Below the pieces are notes generated by a model that was not told where the DNA came from, ran no database searches, and saw only the letters and a program-made list of their open reading frames with translations. Shown here one piece after another: positions 1 through 7,098 of a stretch of 13,132 nt of DNA. The stretch's first letter is position 1. The number at the start of each line of letters is the position of its first letter. The stretch lies in the NCBI GenBank assembly GCA_003086555.1, contig QEFN01000029.1, forward strand, positions 1 through 13,132, written 5' to 3'. Source of the DNA: Sulfolobus sp. SCGC AB-777_G06. GTDB taxonomy: Archaea; Thermoproteota; Thermoprotei_A; Sulfolobales; Sulfolobaceae. The position numbers and the translations under genes are program-made.

Positions 1-1
1 C

Positions 2-88
2 CTGAGGAGCGTGGAGGCGTTCCTCAGGTTCGTTGAACGTTATTTAGGTGGACCGTCGGGGCTGATGAAAATCTTTAAGTTACGTTAA
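2..88 (+). CDS. C-terminal end of an unidentified gene, possibly a transposase (partial)
   Basis: An open frame enters from the left edge and stops at TAA 86-88, leaving 28 residues (LRSVEAFLRFVERYLGG, then a short basic tail). It is more GC-rich than the DNA to its right, as insertion-sequence genes here tend to be. A final amphipathic helix of the type SVEAFLRFVERYLG would suit the end of an IS630-like transposase. About 15 bases after the stop lies CATAACTGCTG, the reverse complement of the left end of the small element at 4158-4221, which also suggests an insertion-sequence end. The fragment is too short to name the family; any helical protein could end this way. Confidence 0.45.
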   Translation: MRSVEAFLRFVERYLGGPSGLMKIFKLR

Positions 89-105
89 AGTCCCATAACT
101 GCTGT
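83..105. repeat. Possible insertion-sequence end sharing a motif with the elements at 1935 and 4158
   Basis: CATAACTGCTG (94-104) is exactly the reverse complement of CAGCAGTTATG at the left end of the element at 4158. Inward similarity is weaker (an AAA tract and a CGT-AA motif align with one gap). It would be the right inverted repeat of the element whose gene ends at 88. The other end lies outside the window, so this cannot be tested here. Confidence 0.3.
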
Positions 106-283
106 AACTGATAAATCTTGTGTTGAATTGAAATTAAATTTACACCTTATATAATTTATACTGAATTAACAAAATTGTTGTCCACACTCAAGTTTAGAAA
201 AAATAAACTTAGTTGAGAATAAGTGGCTAAAAGCAAGAAGACTGAAATTCATATCTATTTGTGAGAAATTCTTGGCATCTTGA

Positions 284-421
284 TCTTACACGATTATTCT
301 CCCTCTATTAGCCTTATTTAGAAGCTCGGGAGTTCGGCTCATTATTATTATCGGCCGATTCAACTTACTTATTTATCTGGTTTTAGATTATATTTGCGTT
401 AGTTTATTACTCAATCACTAA
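284..421 (+). pseudogene. Possible remnant of a multi-membrane protein
   Basis: A frame of 45 codons without a good start ends at TAA 419-421. It encodes two strongly hydrophobic stretches (IILPLLALF, then LIIIIGRF followed by LLIYLVLDYICVSLLL). In a glycan locus this could be the end of a broken flippase or polymerase. AT-rich DNA readily encodes hydrophobic chance frames, so this is weak. Confidence 0.2.
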
Positions 422-440
422 ACAGCCTAAGTAAATGTGT

Positions 441-450
441 TAAAAATAAA
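441..450 (+). promoter_or_regulatory. TATA-like box for the gene at 474
   Basis: TAAAAATAAA is centred about 28 bases before ATG 474, the spacing expected for a leaderless archaeal transcript. No ribosome binding site precedes the ATG, which agrees. Confidence 0.45.
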
Positions 451-473
451 TGTGAGAAAGAAATAACTAAGTT

Positions 474-782
474 ATGAACTGGAAGATTAACGTCATGATA
501 ATGTTTACATTTACGCTATTATCTCTTTTATTTTCATTCCTAAATATGTTTATATCCGCATTTATACTCATAATATTTTATCTTATTGACTTACTCAAGC
601 CACCCTTTTACTCAGCTGTCGAAATGGAAAATCCAATAGTCTCCTTTACTCCAATCCTAGTTATAGGAGTTACAATTTATATATTGTTAAAATTATATCT
701 TAATGATTTTATATTTTTCATGCTCCTCCTCACATTGTTTATCATAGACATGACACTGTCATATAAAAGAGCAAAAGATTAA
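474..782 (+). CDS. Small hypothetical membrane protein (102 aa)
   Basis: The 102-residue product is almost entirely hydrophobic. Helices are visible at about residues 8-27, 27-43, 57-73 and 78-96, with a short polar loop at about 42-56 (KPPFYSAVEMENP) and a basic tail (YKRAKD). No catalytic motif is recognised. It precedes the glycosyltransferase at 809 by 26 bases on the same strand, so it may act with it, for instance as a membrane anchor or a small lipid-carrier helper; this is inference only. The ATG was chosen because a TATA-like box sits at leaderless distance. It may instead be a leftover of a larger transporter, given the hydrophobic remnant upstream. Confidence 0.6.
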   Translation: MNWKINVMIMFTFTLLSLLFSFLNMFISAFILIIFYLIDLLKPPFYSAVEMENPIVSFTPILVIGVTIYILLKLYLNDFIFFMLLLTLFIIDMTLSYKRAKD

Positions 783-790
783 AAATATGC
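780..790 (+). promoter_or_regulatory. Possible TATA-like box for the glycosyltransferase at 809
   Basis: TTAAAAATATG overlaps the stop of the previous gene and is centred about 24 bases before ATG 809. It could give the glycosyltransferase its own leaderless transcript as well as read-through from 474. Confidence 0.35.
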
Positions 791-808
791 AAAATAATTG
801 GATACCCT

Positions 809-1930
809 ATGACGAGGATACTCATAATCCTAAGGACTCTTTGGACCGCGGGAGCACAGAGAATAGCGATCAACGAATATAGATGGCTAAAAAAGTTAGG
901 ATATGAGCCTAAGCTTATATTTCTAAGGGGGACAAACACTAAAGGCTACGAAGAAATGTTGAAAGACATAGACTACAAAGTAATAAGAGAAGGACATGGC
1001 ATATTCACGCCGATTTTTTACGTCGGAACAAAAATGTTCGCTAGAGATAGAGGAATTGAAAGTACTGTAGATCTAGATCTTATAATGAAAATTAGTGGTA
1101 TAGCGAAAGAAGAAAAGGCTGATTATTTAATTTGCCACGATCAGTTTACAGCAATAGGCTGTTTGAAAGCCTTTGAAAGGAACAAAATTCCTTTTAGCGT
1201 GTTCGTTCATGAAAAGGTAACTAATTATTCCCTTCCGATCTTAGGAAAAATAATTAATAACTTAGAAAAAAAAGTATTTATTAAAGCAAAAAAAGTTTTC
1301 GCAGTTACTGATAAGGTCGCCAGAACTATCTATGAGAAACACGGAGTAAACGCTATATCTAATTATCCTGGTATGGATAAAATTTCTGAAAAATCCTTTA
1401 GAGAAAAGGAAAATTATCTAATAACAGTTTCATTTTGGGATCTAGGCAGAAGGCCCTGGGATTATATAGAGGTAATAAAAAATGTAGATGATTATAAACT
1501 ATTGTTTGTAGGTAATTGGAGAGTTAAAAAAGCTAAAGAATATTTTTTGAAGAAAGTTAAGGAAGAAGGAATAGAAAGTAAAGTGGAGATGCTAGAAGGT
1601 GTAAGTGAAAGTAAACTCCACGAGTTATACGATAAAAGCAAATTCCTTATTAGGTTTGGTTACGGTGAATATGGTCTAGCTACACCGTTTATTGAGGCTA
1701 TGCAGCATACATTACCAGTGATAATTAATGATGAATTGGGAACAGCTGATTTGGCTAAAAGATATAATGTAGGTTTAGTTATCCATGGTATCAATATTAA
1801 AGAAATTAAAGAATTTCTGAAAAATATGAATGAAAATAAATATAAGGAATTACAGTTAGGTATAGCTAAAATACAGAAGGAATATACATGGGAAAATCAT
1901 ACAAAAAAACTAGTTGAAGGCATAACTTAA
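809..1930 (+). CDS. GT-B glycosyltransferase, family 4-like
   Basis: A 373-residue protein of normal length for family GT4 (two Rossmann domains), expected to transfer a sugar from a nucleotide-sugar or lipid-linked donor in the cytoplasm during glycan assembly. The N-terminal domain opens with the ILIILRTLWTAGAQRIA pattern (acceptor-side glycine loop, then an amphipathic helix). The C-terminal domain has a strand-rich start (ENYLITVSFWDLGRRPWDY, about 196-214), and the donor-site region GEYGLATPFIEAM followed by PVIINDELG. The two acidic residues are E287 and E296, one residue further apart than the usual E-x7-E, so the donor site looks divergent. It converges with the methyltransferase at 1994, the ~64-base element at 1935 lying between. 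The sugar and acceptor cannot be told. Confidence 0.88.
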   Translation: MTRILIILRTLWTAGAQRIAINEYRWLKKLGYEPKLIFLRGTNTKGYEEMLKDIDYKVIREGHGIFTPIFYVGTKMFARDRGIESTVDLDLIMKISGIAKEEKADYLICHDQFTAIGCLKAFERNKIPFSVFVHEKVTNYSLPILGKIINNLEKKVFIKAKKVFAVTDKVARTIYEKHGVNAISNYPGMDKISEKSFREKENYLITVSFWDLGRRPWDYIEVIKNVDDYKLLFVGNWRVKKAKEYFLKKVKEEGIESKVEMLEGVSESKLHELYDKSKFLIRFGYGEYGLATPFIEAMQHTLPVIINDELGTADLAKRYNVGLVIHGINIKEIKEFLKNMNENKYKELQLGIAKIQKEYTWENHTKKLVEGIT

Positions 1931-1934
1931 ATTT

Positions 1935-1998
1935 AGTAGTTATATGGAGTCTTGCGATAAGCTCTGGCTTAAAATTAAGATAAAATCTAATAGCTACT
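1935..1998. repeat. Small inverted-repeat element, copy A (MITE-like or structured RNA)
   Basis: The ends pair: AGTAGTTAT at 1935-1943 and ATAGCTACT at 1990-1998. Inside is a hairpin CTTA-AAAT-TAAG (1968-1979). Its right 53 bases align without gaps to the element at 4158-4221, including the shared end AAAATCTAATARCTACTGTT. It sits between two convergent genes and its right edge contains the stop codon of the methyltransferase at 1994. No flanking duplication is seen. Confidence 0.65.
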
Positions 1999-2800
1999 GT
2001 TCTTTTTTAGCTACTATGAACATGTGAGAAGCTAATGACGGAAAATGGGAGAAAAATCTATCTAGAGCAGAAAGCCATGAAGGGATACCATCTGCAATAA
2101 GTCCCCTCTTATCTATGACTTTGAAGCCGAAATATTCAAGGTACTCAATCATAGCCCTTAAAGTGAAAGATTTTATGTGGCCATTGGTTTGGTCTTTATA
2201 CGCCAACCTACCAAAGCCCTTTACAAACGATACGTCGTGAGAAAAGGGCTGATAACCCATAAATAGTGCCAGCCTATTAATCCATGATGATAGATTAGGA
2301 GTTGATAAAATTAGAATTCCGTTGTCTCCTTTCTTTAATACTCTGTGGATTTCGCTCAATACTAAATCTGAGTTATATAGATGCTCTATAACCTCTTCAA
2401 AAATAACCGCATTAACACTAGAATCCATAAAAGGGAGTTTAGATGTATTAACGTCCTCTATGTATGGCGTAATTCCGTTCCTCCTTATCTCATCTTTAGC
2501 AGAAGAGGCAATTTCAATACAGTAAGCATCTTTAAATCCTAGCCTTTCCTTGTAATACCTCAAATTTTTCCCATTACCGCACCCTATTTCAACTATAGTC
2601 CTTTTTTCATTTAAAAGGAGTGATAAGGCCTTTTCGGTTAACGTAATTCTTTCTAACATGTGCTTAGTTAAATCCAACTTAGCATAGTGTGTTTCATAAA
2701 AATCCTTTATGGGATGTTTTTCCATGTTTGCATTTAAGCAAAATCCTGCTATATACTTTTCCTTAATGCTTCTGCGTTTTGAGGTTTTAACTTTTAACAT
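1994..2800 (-). CDS. Class I SAM-dependent methyltransferase (Methyltransf_11-like)
   Basis: A 268-residue cytoplasmic methyltransferase. The SAM-binding glycine motif VEIGCGNGK is at about 70-78, the acidic end of strand 2 at CIEIA (about 94-98), motif II/III at FEEVIEHL (134-141), and the post-motif HRVLKKG at 152-158 followed by GILILSTPN. This pattern is typical of small-molecule methyltransferases such as those acting on sugars or lipid carriers. It lies 6 bases after the FkbM gene at 2807, on the same strand, so co-transcription is likely. The first ATG gives a basic 25-residue extension; M26 is an alternative start giving 243 residues. The last codons and the TAG stop fall inside the inverted-repeat element at 1935-1998, so the present C-terminus may have been set by that insertion. 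Substrate unknown. Confidence 0.88.
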   Translation of the reverse strand: MLKVKTSKRRSIKEKYIAGFCLNANMEKHPIKDFYETHYAKLDLTKHMLERITLTEKALSLLLNEKRTIVEIGCGNGKNLRYYKERLGFKDAYCIEIASSAKDEIRRNGITPYIEDVNTSKLPFMDSSVNAVIFEEVIEHLYNSDLVLSEIHRVLKKGDNGILILSTPNLSSWINRLALFMGYQPFSHDVSFVKGFGRLAYKDQTNGHIKSFTLRAMIEYLEYFGFKVIDKRGLIADGIPSWLSALDRFFSHFPSLASHMFIVAKKEQ

Positions 2801-2806
2801 AAAAGT

Positions 2807-3550
2807 TTAGCTATATCTTCTACCGTAGAGTATTTTGAATTCTTCCTTAGTTAAAGAAGGTTTCTTGTAAACATTATTCCTTGTGAGAAACCCCTTAATT
2901 GCGTTGCTCATAATCCATGTTTTCATTTCTGCTTTAAGAAAGTCCATGGGGTGTAAAGAGATATTCTTTACCGAATTTTTTACTACATCACTCCATTTCA
3001 TAAACCTTACATTAAACCCTTTATCCCTTAACGTTGCCGGTATACTAATAACGTTTTCATTACCGTGTAATTCCATAGCAATTTCCCTGACAGAATTCAA
3101 CCAATTACCTTTAATTAACCTACCTTCTGTACCTTCAATATCCATCTTAACCACAGAAAACTTACCTAGTGACTCTATGGTAGTCGTAGTAACTTCTATC
3201 CCCTCATTTGACACCTTACTCCCTACCCCCTCATCGGATATCTTAATTTTAGCCCCATCTACATCGTAAAGTGCCTTATTGACCAAGGTGACGTTTTTTA
3301 ACTCATTAACCTCAACGTTCCTCTTCAGAATTTCGAAAGCCCAAGGTAACGGCTCTACAGCTACTACTTCCTTAACTTTCCTAACAATTTTCACTGTAAA
3401 ATCGCCTATAAAAGCTCCGGCATCTAGTACAGTGTCTTCTTTCTTGAACTTTAGGAAATCGTACTCACCTACTATGAACGTTGAGTAATAAACGTACTCG
3501 TATCCTATAGGTATCTCTATCCTTAAACCTCCGTAACGGAATAAACTCAC
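2807..3550 (-). CDS. FkbM family methyltransferase
   Basis: A 247-residue SAM-dependent O-methyltransferase of the FkbM family, which commonly methylates hydroxyls on sugars or polyketides. Motif I is VLDAGAFIGD at 41-50, the ribose-binding acidic residue is in VVAVEPLPW (E66), and the FkbM-typical catalytic-region motif is VKMDIEGTE at 134-142, followed by the EIAMELHGNE strand. The N-terminus is short, so motif I comes early compared with the relative at 4345. GTG is the start; a TATA-like box lies at leaderless distance and no ATG is available upstream. It heads an apparent two-gene operon with the methyltransferase at 1994. It probably caps a sugar of the glycan made by the neighbouring glycosyltransferases (inference). 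Confidence 0.9.
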   Translation of the reverse strand: MSLFRYGGLRIEIPIGYEYVYYSTFIVGEYDFLKFKKEDTVLDAGAFIGDFTVKIVRKVKEVVAVEPLPWAFEILKRNVEVNELKNVTLVNKALYDVDGAKIKISDEGVGSKVSNEGIEVTTTTIESLGKFSVVKMDIEGTEGRLIKGNWLNSVREIAMELHGNENVISIPATLRDKGFNVRFMKWSDVVKNSVKNISLHPMDFLKAEMKTWIMSNAIKGFLTRNNVYKKPSLTKEEFKILYGRRYS

Positions 3551-3570
3551 AGTATGAAATAGGAAAAGTG

Positions 3571-3582
3571 AGATTTAAAGCT
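3571..3582 (-). promoter_or_regulatory. TATA-like box for the FkbM gene at 3550
   Basis: On the minus strand GCTTTAAATCTC is centred about 26 bases before the GTG start, fitting a leaderless transcript for the two methyltransferase genes. Confidence 0.45.
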
Positions 3583-3599
3583 ATAAGATAAAAATAGAA

Positions 3600-4072
3600 T
3601 CAGACGACAAACTAAACTTTAAACTCTTTTTCAATTCCCGTCTAGAAAAGGCTCCTACGGCGATTTTCCTGAACAACACTCCCAAACAAGAAGACAAGCC
3701 TTACAAGAGTAAAACTTTTATAAAGAGAACAAGAAAATAACGCAAGCCAAAAGTGGGCATGGGGATGAAACCCCGTTGGATAGGCTGGCTATACGTCACC
3801 CGCGATCTAACATGTGGGACAACATCCCGAGTAGGAGCGTGCAAAAATTTAAGGGGTCGTTCTCGTACTTACTCCACACTATCTCCTAACAAAATTAACG
3901 ATACAACGCGTATTATAGAAAAATTCAAGAATTAGAAAAAGAGTATTACACATACAAAGTGAAGATCCTAAAGTTAACCTCTATCGAGCGGTTTTCTAGG
4001 CTCTTCAAGCTATCGTCTAGCCATGTTAGAGGCGAAGCATGTGGAGCCTATCCATTTTTGTTAGCTATGTAG
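3600..4072 (+). pseudogene. Decayed insertion-sequence-like gene remnant
   Basis: No intact gene, but the stretch is richer in GC than its surroundings and holds long open pieces in related frames. Frame pieces: about 3576-3737 (includes FFNSRLEKAPTAIFLNN), 3713-3886 (GHGDETPLDRLAIRHPRS, then NMWDNIPSRSVQKFKGSF) and, in the same frame as the last, 3899-4069 (LTSIERFSRLFKL, then SSSHVRGEACGAYPFLLAM). The last piece, with a TSIERF motif ahead of a helical tail, resembles the C-terminal part of a DDE transposase, where the glutamate would be catalytic. Family not identified; the reading is an inference from composition and frame pattern. It could also be the wreck of an ordinary gene. Confidence 0.35.
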
Positions 4073-4157
4073 GGCTTGCTAATGTAATTGGGTAATCACT
4101 GCAACGTATATCTAAGATTGCCTCCTTGTTTTACGATCCTAAACTTCTTCTTTTAGT

Positions 4158-4221
4158 CAGCAGTTATGAGATTTCTCGTTAAGTGTAGCCTTGAAGTCAA
4201 GGCAAAATCTAATAACTACTG
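4158..4221. repeat. Small inverted-repeat element, copy B, with 8-base flanking direct repeats
   Basis: The ends CAGCAGTTAT (4158-4167) and ATAACTACTG (4212-4221) pair at 9 of 10 positions. An internal hairpin GCCTTG-AAGT-CAAGGC lies at 4188-4203. The direct repeat TTTTAGTC occurs at 4151-4158 and 4222-4229, which looks like a target-site duplication and argues that this is a mobile (MITE-like) insertion. It is homologous to the copy at 1935-1998. Confidence 0.65.
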
Positions 4222-4309
4222 TTTTAGTCTTAATACTCTTTAGTATATGTTAAGCTACTTTAACCTAATATAATGCTACTCGTAGAACTCCTATATTGTA
4301 TCTTTTACC

Positions 4310-4324
4310 AGAAGTTTAATAATT
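4310..4324 (+). promoter_or_regulatory. Promoter for the FkbM/GT-B operon
   Basis: AGAAG followed by TTTAATAATT has the order of a purine-rich BRE and a TATA-like box; the box is centred about 26 bases before ATG 4345, so the transcript would be leaderless. Confidence 0.45.
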
Positions 4325-4344
4325 AAAAACTTATATTAAAGAAT

Positions 4345-5079
4345 ATGGAGTATATTCCGCCTAAACGACTACTTGAATTAATAAGAGAGTATAGTATAAC
4401 TTTTGCAAACTGGTATTCAGTAATGCTCGACATCTATTTTCATAGAGAGAAGATTAAATGTAAATTAAGAAATGGACAAGTCTTATATTTAAAACCTAAT
4501 GAAGTAGTTTTGTTAGCCGGACTAAGGATCACTGAGCTCAATGAAGATAGTGTGAAATTTCAATTTAAAGGAAGGGAAATTTATCTGAAGGGTTGGAAAT
4601 TAAGTGACCCAGGGGATTCTTTCTCAGATTATTGGAGGATTAACGTTAAAGGTAAAAGAGTCTTAGATATAGGAGCCGGGATAGGAGATTCCCCAATTTA
4701 CTTTTCTATCGCGGGTGCAAAGGAAGTAGTAGCAGTAGAGATAGATAAAAGAAAAGTTGAACTAATGAGAGATAACCTAAAAGTTAACAGAATTGATAAC
4801 GTTACCGTAGTAGATAAAGGTGTTGGAGTTGAAGATAGTAATAATATTATAAGTTGGCCAAAATTAGTTTCTCTTTACGGGCCCTTTGATGTAGCTAAAA
4901 TAGATTGTGATGGGTGTGAGAGAATCATTGCCCCTTACATTAAGGAAATTAGTGAACTGCTCATAGAATGGGATAATGAATATACAGATTTGGTTAATAA
5001 CTTACACAGAAATGGGTATAAAGTTAAGGTTGAACATACGTTGAAGAACTTAGGATTTATATATGCAAAGAAGAAGTAA
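4345..5079 (+). CDS. FkbM family methyltransferase
   Basis: A 244-residue FkbM-type SAM-dependent methyltransferase, presumably putting an O-methyl group on a sugar. Motif I is VLDIGAGIGDSPIYF (106-120), the acidic residue of strand 2 is in VVAVEID (E132), and the hallmark KIDCDGCE is at 185-192, followed by ELLIEWDNEY. About 105 residues precede motif I; this lead region (RNGQVLYLKPNE, then LKGWKLSDPG) is also present in the split FkbM gene at 7134. The cysteine-containing DC-D/E-GCE motif is shared with that gene and differs from DIEGTE in the gene at 2807, so the two form a subgroup. It is followed 6 bases later by a GT-B gene, clearly one operon, suggesting that the same sugar is added and methylated. 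Confidence 0.9.
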   Translation: MEYIPPKRLLELIREYSITFANWYSVMLDIYFHREKIKCKLRNGQVLYLKPNEVVLLAGLRITELNEDSVKFQFKGREIYLKGWKLSDPGDSFSDYWRINVKGKRVLDIGAGIGDSPIYFSIAGAKEVVAVEIDKRKVELMRDNLKVNRIDNVTVVDKGVGVEDSNNIISWPKLVSLYGPFDVAKIDCDGCERIIAPYIKEISELLIEWDNEYTDLVNNLHRNGYKVKVEHTLKNLGFIYAKKK

Positions 5080-5085
5080 ATCTCT

Positions 5086-6135
5086 GTGAAGATCTTTTTA
5101 CTTACCAGCCATCTTAAAGAAAGAGATGGAGCAAGCAGAGCAATAATAAACTTCGCCAAGGGAATAAAAAGGTTAAGCAATTACGAACCTGTAATCGTTT
5201 CGTTATCAGTTTCGCTAGACATTAGCAAGTTAGGAAACATAGAAGTAGTCAATCTAGGTAAAAGTTTGGGAATATTTTCTAGTTTTAGAATTCTTCTAGG
5301 CTCTTCCTCTCCTCTAAGACCATTTAGAAAGTATATGTTAGAGGATGGAAAATTTATTGTCGCTACAGATGATCTAGTCCCCCTTTCAGAATTTAAAAAC
5401 GATTTAGTCTATTGGAGTCAAGGTGTTTTGATTAGTGTATTCTTCTGGGAACCATTTTATAGAAAGAATAAGTTAATTTCAGTTTTAGGGTCTCCTTTCC
5501 TCCTAAATAATACAATAAAATTTTCCAATTTCATTAGGAAATATAAGATCGTACTAGCAAACAGTAAAACTTCAGCAGTTTATGTTTCTTTATTTTATAA
5601 TAGACCTCCTAGCTCAGTAGTTTATCCACCCCTAGACACAGATTTCTTTAAGCCTTCCAAGAGTAAAGAAAAGTTCGTGTTAGCGATTTTAAAGAGAGGA
5701 TATCCCTCTCACATTGAGCTGTTAAGTAAACTTGCTGAAAAGGTAAAGATGAAGGTTATAGGATACAAAATACCTAATGCTGAATATTTAGAGAAAGTTA
5801 GTGATGAAGAATTAAGGGATCTTTATTCTTCCGCGTTAGTTACACTGTATCCAGTAGACTTTGAATATTTTGGCTACATTCCTGTAGAATCTATGGTCTC
5901 TGGGACTCCAGTTATCGCTTTTAGATATTCTGGTGGACCGTCTGAGACTATAATAGATGGGGAAAGTGGGTGGTTGGCGTCAGATGAAGAAGAATTTTAT
6001 CGTTTAACGATGAAAATTTACAGTGAAGGTTATCCCGAGGACGTTACTATAAAAAGCAGAAGGAGGGCTGAAGAATTTTCTATACAAAAACAAACTAAAC
6101 TACTGCTATCTATCTTAGATAAGCTAAAAGTATGA
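5086..6135 (+). CDS. GT-B glycosyltransferase, family 4
   Basis: A 349-residue retaining-type GT4 glycosyltransferase. The N-terminal domain begins KIFLLTSHLKERDGASRAI, giving the glycine-containing acceptor loop and first helix. The C-terminal domain starts at KFVLAILKRGYPSHIELL (about 200), and carries the E-x7-E donor motif with E260 and E268 in FEYFGYIPVESM, followed by GTPVIAFRYSGGPSETI and DGESGWL, both standard for GT4. GTG is the start, 6 bases after the FkbM stop. It converges on the GT-A gene at 6139 with only three bases between the stop codons, so termination signals must overlap the coding ends. Donor and acceptor are unknown. Confidence 0.92.
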   Translation: MKIFLLTSHLKERDGASRAIINFAKGIKRLSNYEPVIVSLSVSLDISKLGNIEVVNLGKSLGIFSSFRILLGSSSPLRPFRKYMLEDGKFIVATDDLVPLSEFKNDLVYWSQGVLISVFFWEPFYRKNKLISVLGSPFLLNNTIKFSNFIRKYKIVLANSKTSAVYVSLFYNRPPSSVVYPPLDTDFFKPSKSKEKFVLAILKRGYPSHIELLSKLAEKVKMKVIGYKIPNAEYLEKVSDEELRDLYSSALVTLYPVDFEYFGYIPVESMVSGTPVIAFRYSGGPSETIIDGESGWLASDEEEFYRLTMKIYSEGYPEDVTIKSRRRAEEFSIQKQTKLLLSILDKLKV

Positions 6136-6138
6136 CTA

Positions 6139-7098
6139 TTAGGAAAACATTGAATTACTACGTACTTTTTTTAGATAGAAACTTCTACTTTTCTCTGCCG
6201 AGAACACTGCCATCAAAGAGAGTCCTTGAAGGAAAAAATTCCATTTAGTTGGGTATTTTAAAGAATATTTTAAGTTCTTTATCACGTCAATTAAGGCTTC
6301 TCTCCTACTAATTTCTTTAGAAAGCATCTTATATATTAGCTCACGCTGAATAATTGACATTTCAATAAAATCTTTCAAAACTTTACTAGTAAATATCCGT
6401 TTAAAATATAATGCGTCCTCATAATACATCCTGATTGCTGATAGATTTACGTCCTTATTACTGTTCTGGCTCGTAAGACGTCTATAATGGGTTAACCTTC
6501 TAAAATCTATCATTATAGGTAGCTTATTTTCTATGGCACAGAATAATAGAAATGTATCAACAGTTATCTTAACGTTTCTCAATAGGTCAATGCACCTCAT
6601 TGCTAGATCTCTACTAATTATAATGGAGCTTGTATTAAATCCAGCTTTAAACTTAAACAAAAGCTTCTTCAATTTTTGTGAGTCAATATCACTGTAATAT
6701 ATAAATCCTCGGTTATCTATAGAAGAATAAGAACTTATTGGTTTATCAGAAAATATCTCTTGATTATTATGATAAAATCCTATATTATACTCGCTGAATT
6801 TAAGGACGACTTCCCTAATTTTATTCTTACTAAATAAATCATCATCATCTAAAAAGAATAGTATATCGCCAGAACTCTCAGATATACCCAATGAAATCTT
6901 TCCGCCTAACGTTTCATCGTCTGTGTAAATATTCTTTATATGATAAGTACCTAAAAAAGAGTCAATCTCACTGTCCCTGAAATTCTTCACTACTATAATT
7001 TCTGTTGGTTCTAATGAATTTTCCTTGATTGACTTAATAGCATCTTTTATAAACGCCTTCCTCTTGTGCGCGGCAACGATTACTGTAGATCTTAGCAC
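6139..7098 (-). CDS. GT-A glycosyltransferase, family 2
   Basis: A 319-residue GT2 enzyme, which inverts the anomeric centre and uses a divalent metal to bind a nucleotide-sugar. The N-terminus STVIVAAHKRKAFIKDAIKS gives the first strand and helix; EIIVVKNFRD sits where VVDDGSTD is usual, so the first nucleotide-binding acidic residues are partly replaced. GDILFFLDDDDLF (78-89) supplies the DXD metal site. The C-terminal 120 residues are helical and basic, without obvious membrane segments. The start is GTG. The gene is divergent from the split FkbM gene at 7134, the two sharing a 35-base AT-rich promoter space. Confidence 0.9.
   Translation of the reverse strand: MLRSTVIVAAHKRKAFIKDAIKSIKENSLEPTEIIVVKNFRDSEIDSFLGTYHIKNIYTDDETLGGKISLGISESSGDILFFLDDDDLFSKNKIREVVLKFSEYNIGFYHNNQEIFSDKPISSYSSIDNRGFIYYSDIDSQKLKKLLFKFKAGFNTSSIIISRDLAMRCIDLLRNVKITVDTFLLFCAIENKLPIMIDFRRLTHYRRLTSQNSNKDVNLSAIRMYYEDALYFKRIFTSKVLKDFIEMSIIQRELIYKMLSKEISRREALIDVIKNLKYSLKYPTKWNFFLQGLSLMAVFSAEKSRSFYLKKVRSNSMFS

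Larger units (their letters stand above)
89..473. other. Intergenic region with possible membrane-protein remnant
   Basis: No intact gene is seen. An imperfect inverted repeat (CTCAAGTTTA at 187-196, TAAACTT plus GAG at 204-217) could fold around an A-rich loop. A perfect 10-base palindrome ATCGGCCGAT lies at 350-359 in an unusually GC-rich patch. A start-less hydrophobic frame at 284-421 is listed separately. A TATA-like box at 441-450 serves the next gene. Confidence 0.5.
4073..4344. other. Intergenic region before the FkbM gene at 4345
   Basis: It holds the small inverted-repeat element at 4158-4221 with its flanking direct repeats, and a TATA-like box near 4315-4324. No other coding signal is seen. 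Confidence 0.5.

Noticed and set aside
325..365. Possible tRNA because of the GC-rich TTCGGC/GCCGATTC segment
   Set aside because: No acceptor stem, no GGTTC loop at the right spacing and no cloverleaf can be drawn.
742..939. 65-codon minus-strand frame overlapping two plus-strand genes
   Set aside because: It overlaps the end of one gene and the conserved start of the glycosyltransferase; a shadow frame.
2883..3488. Plus-strand open frames opposite the FkbM gene
   Set aside because: They mirror the FkbM coding frame, which has all expected motifs; no independent coding signal.
3620..3650. TTTCAATTCCC resembles the start of Sulfolobales CRISPR repeats
   Set aside because: Only about 11 bases match, there is a single copy, and no spacer-repeat periodicity is seen.
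3753..3935. 60-codon frame beginning with GTG on the plus strand
   Set aside because: Composition is unlike a normal protein and the neighbouring frame (3713-3886) looks better; treated as part of a decayed stretch.
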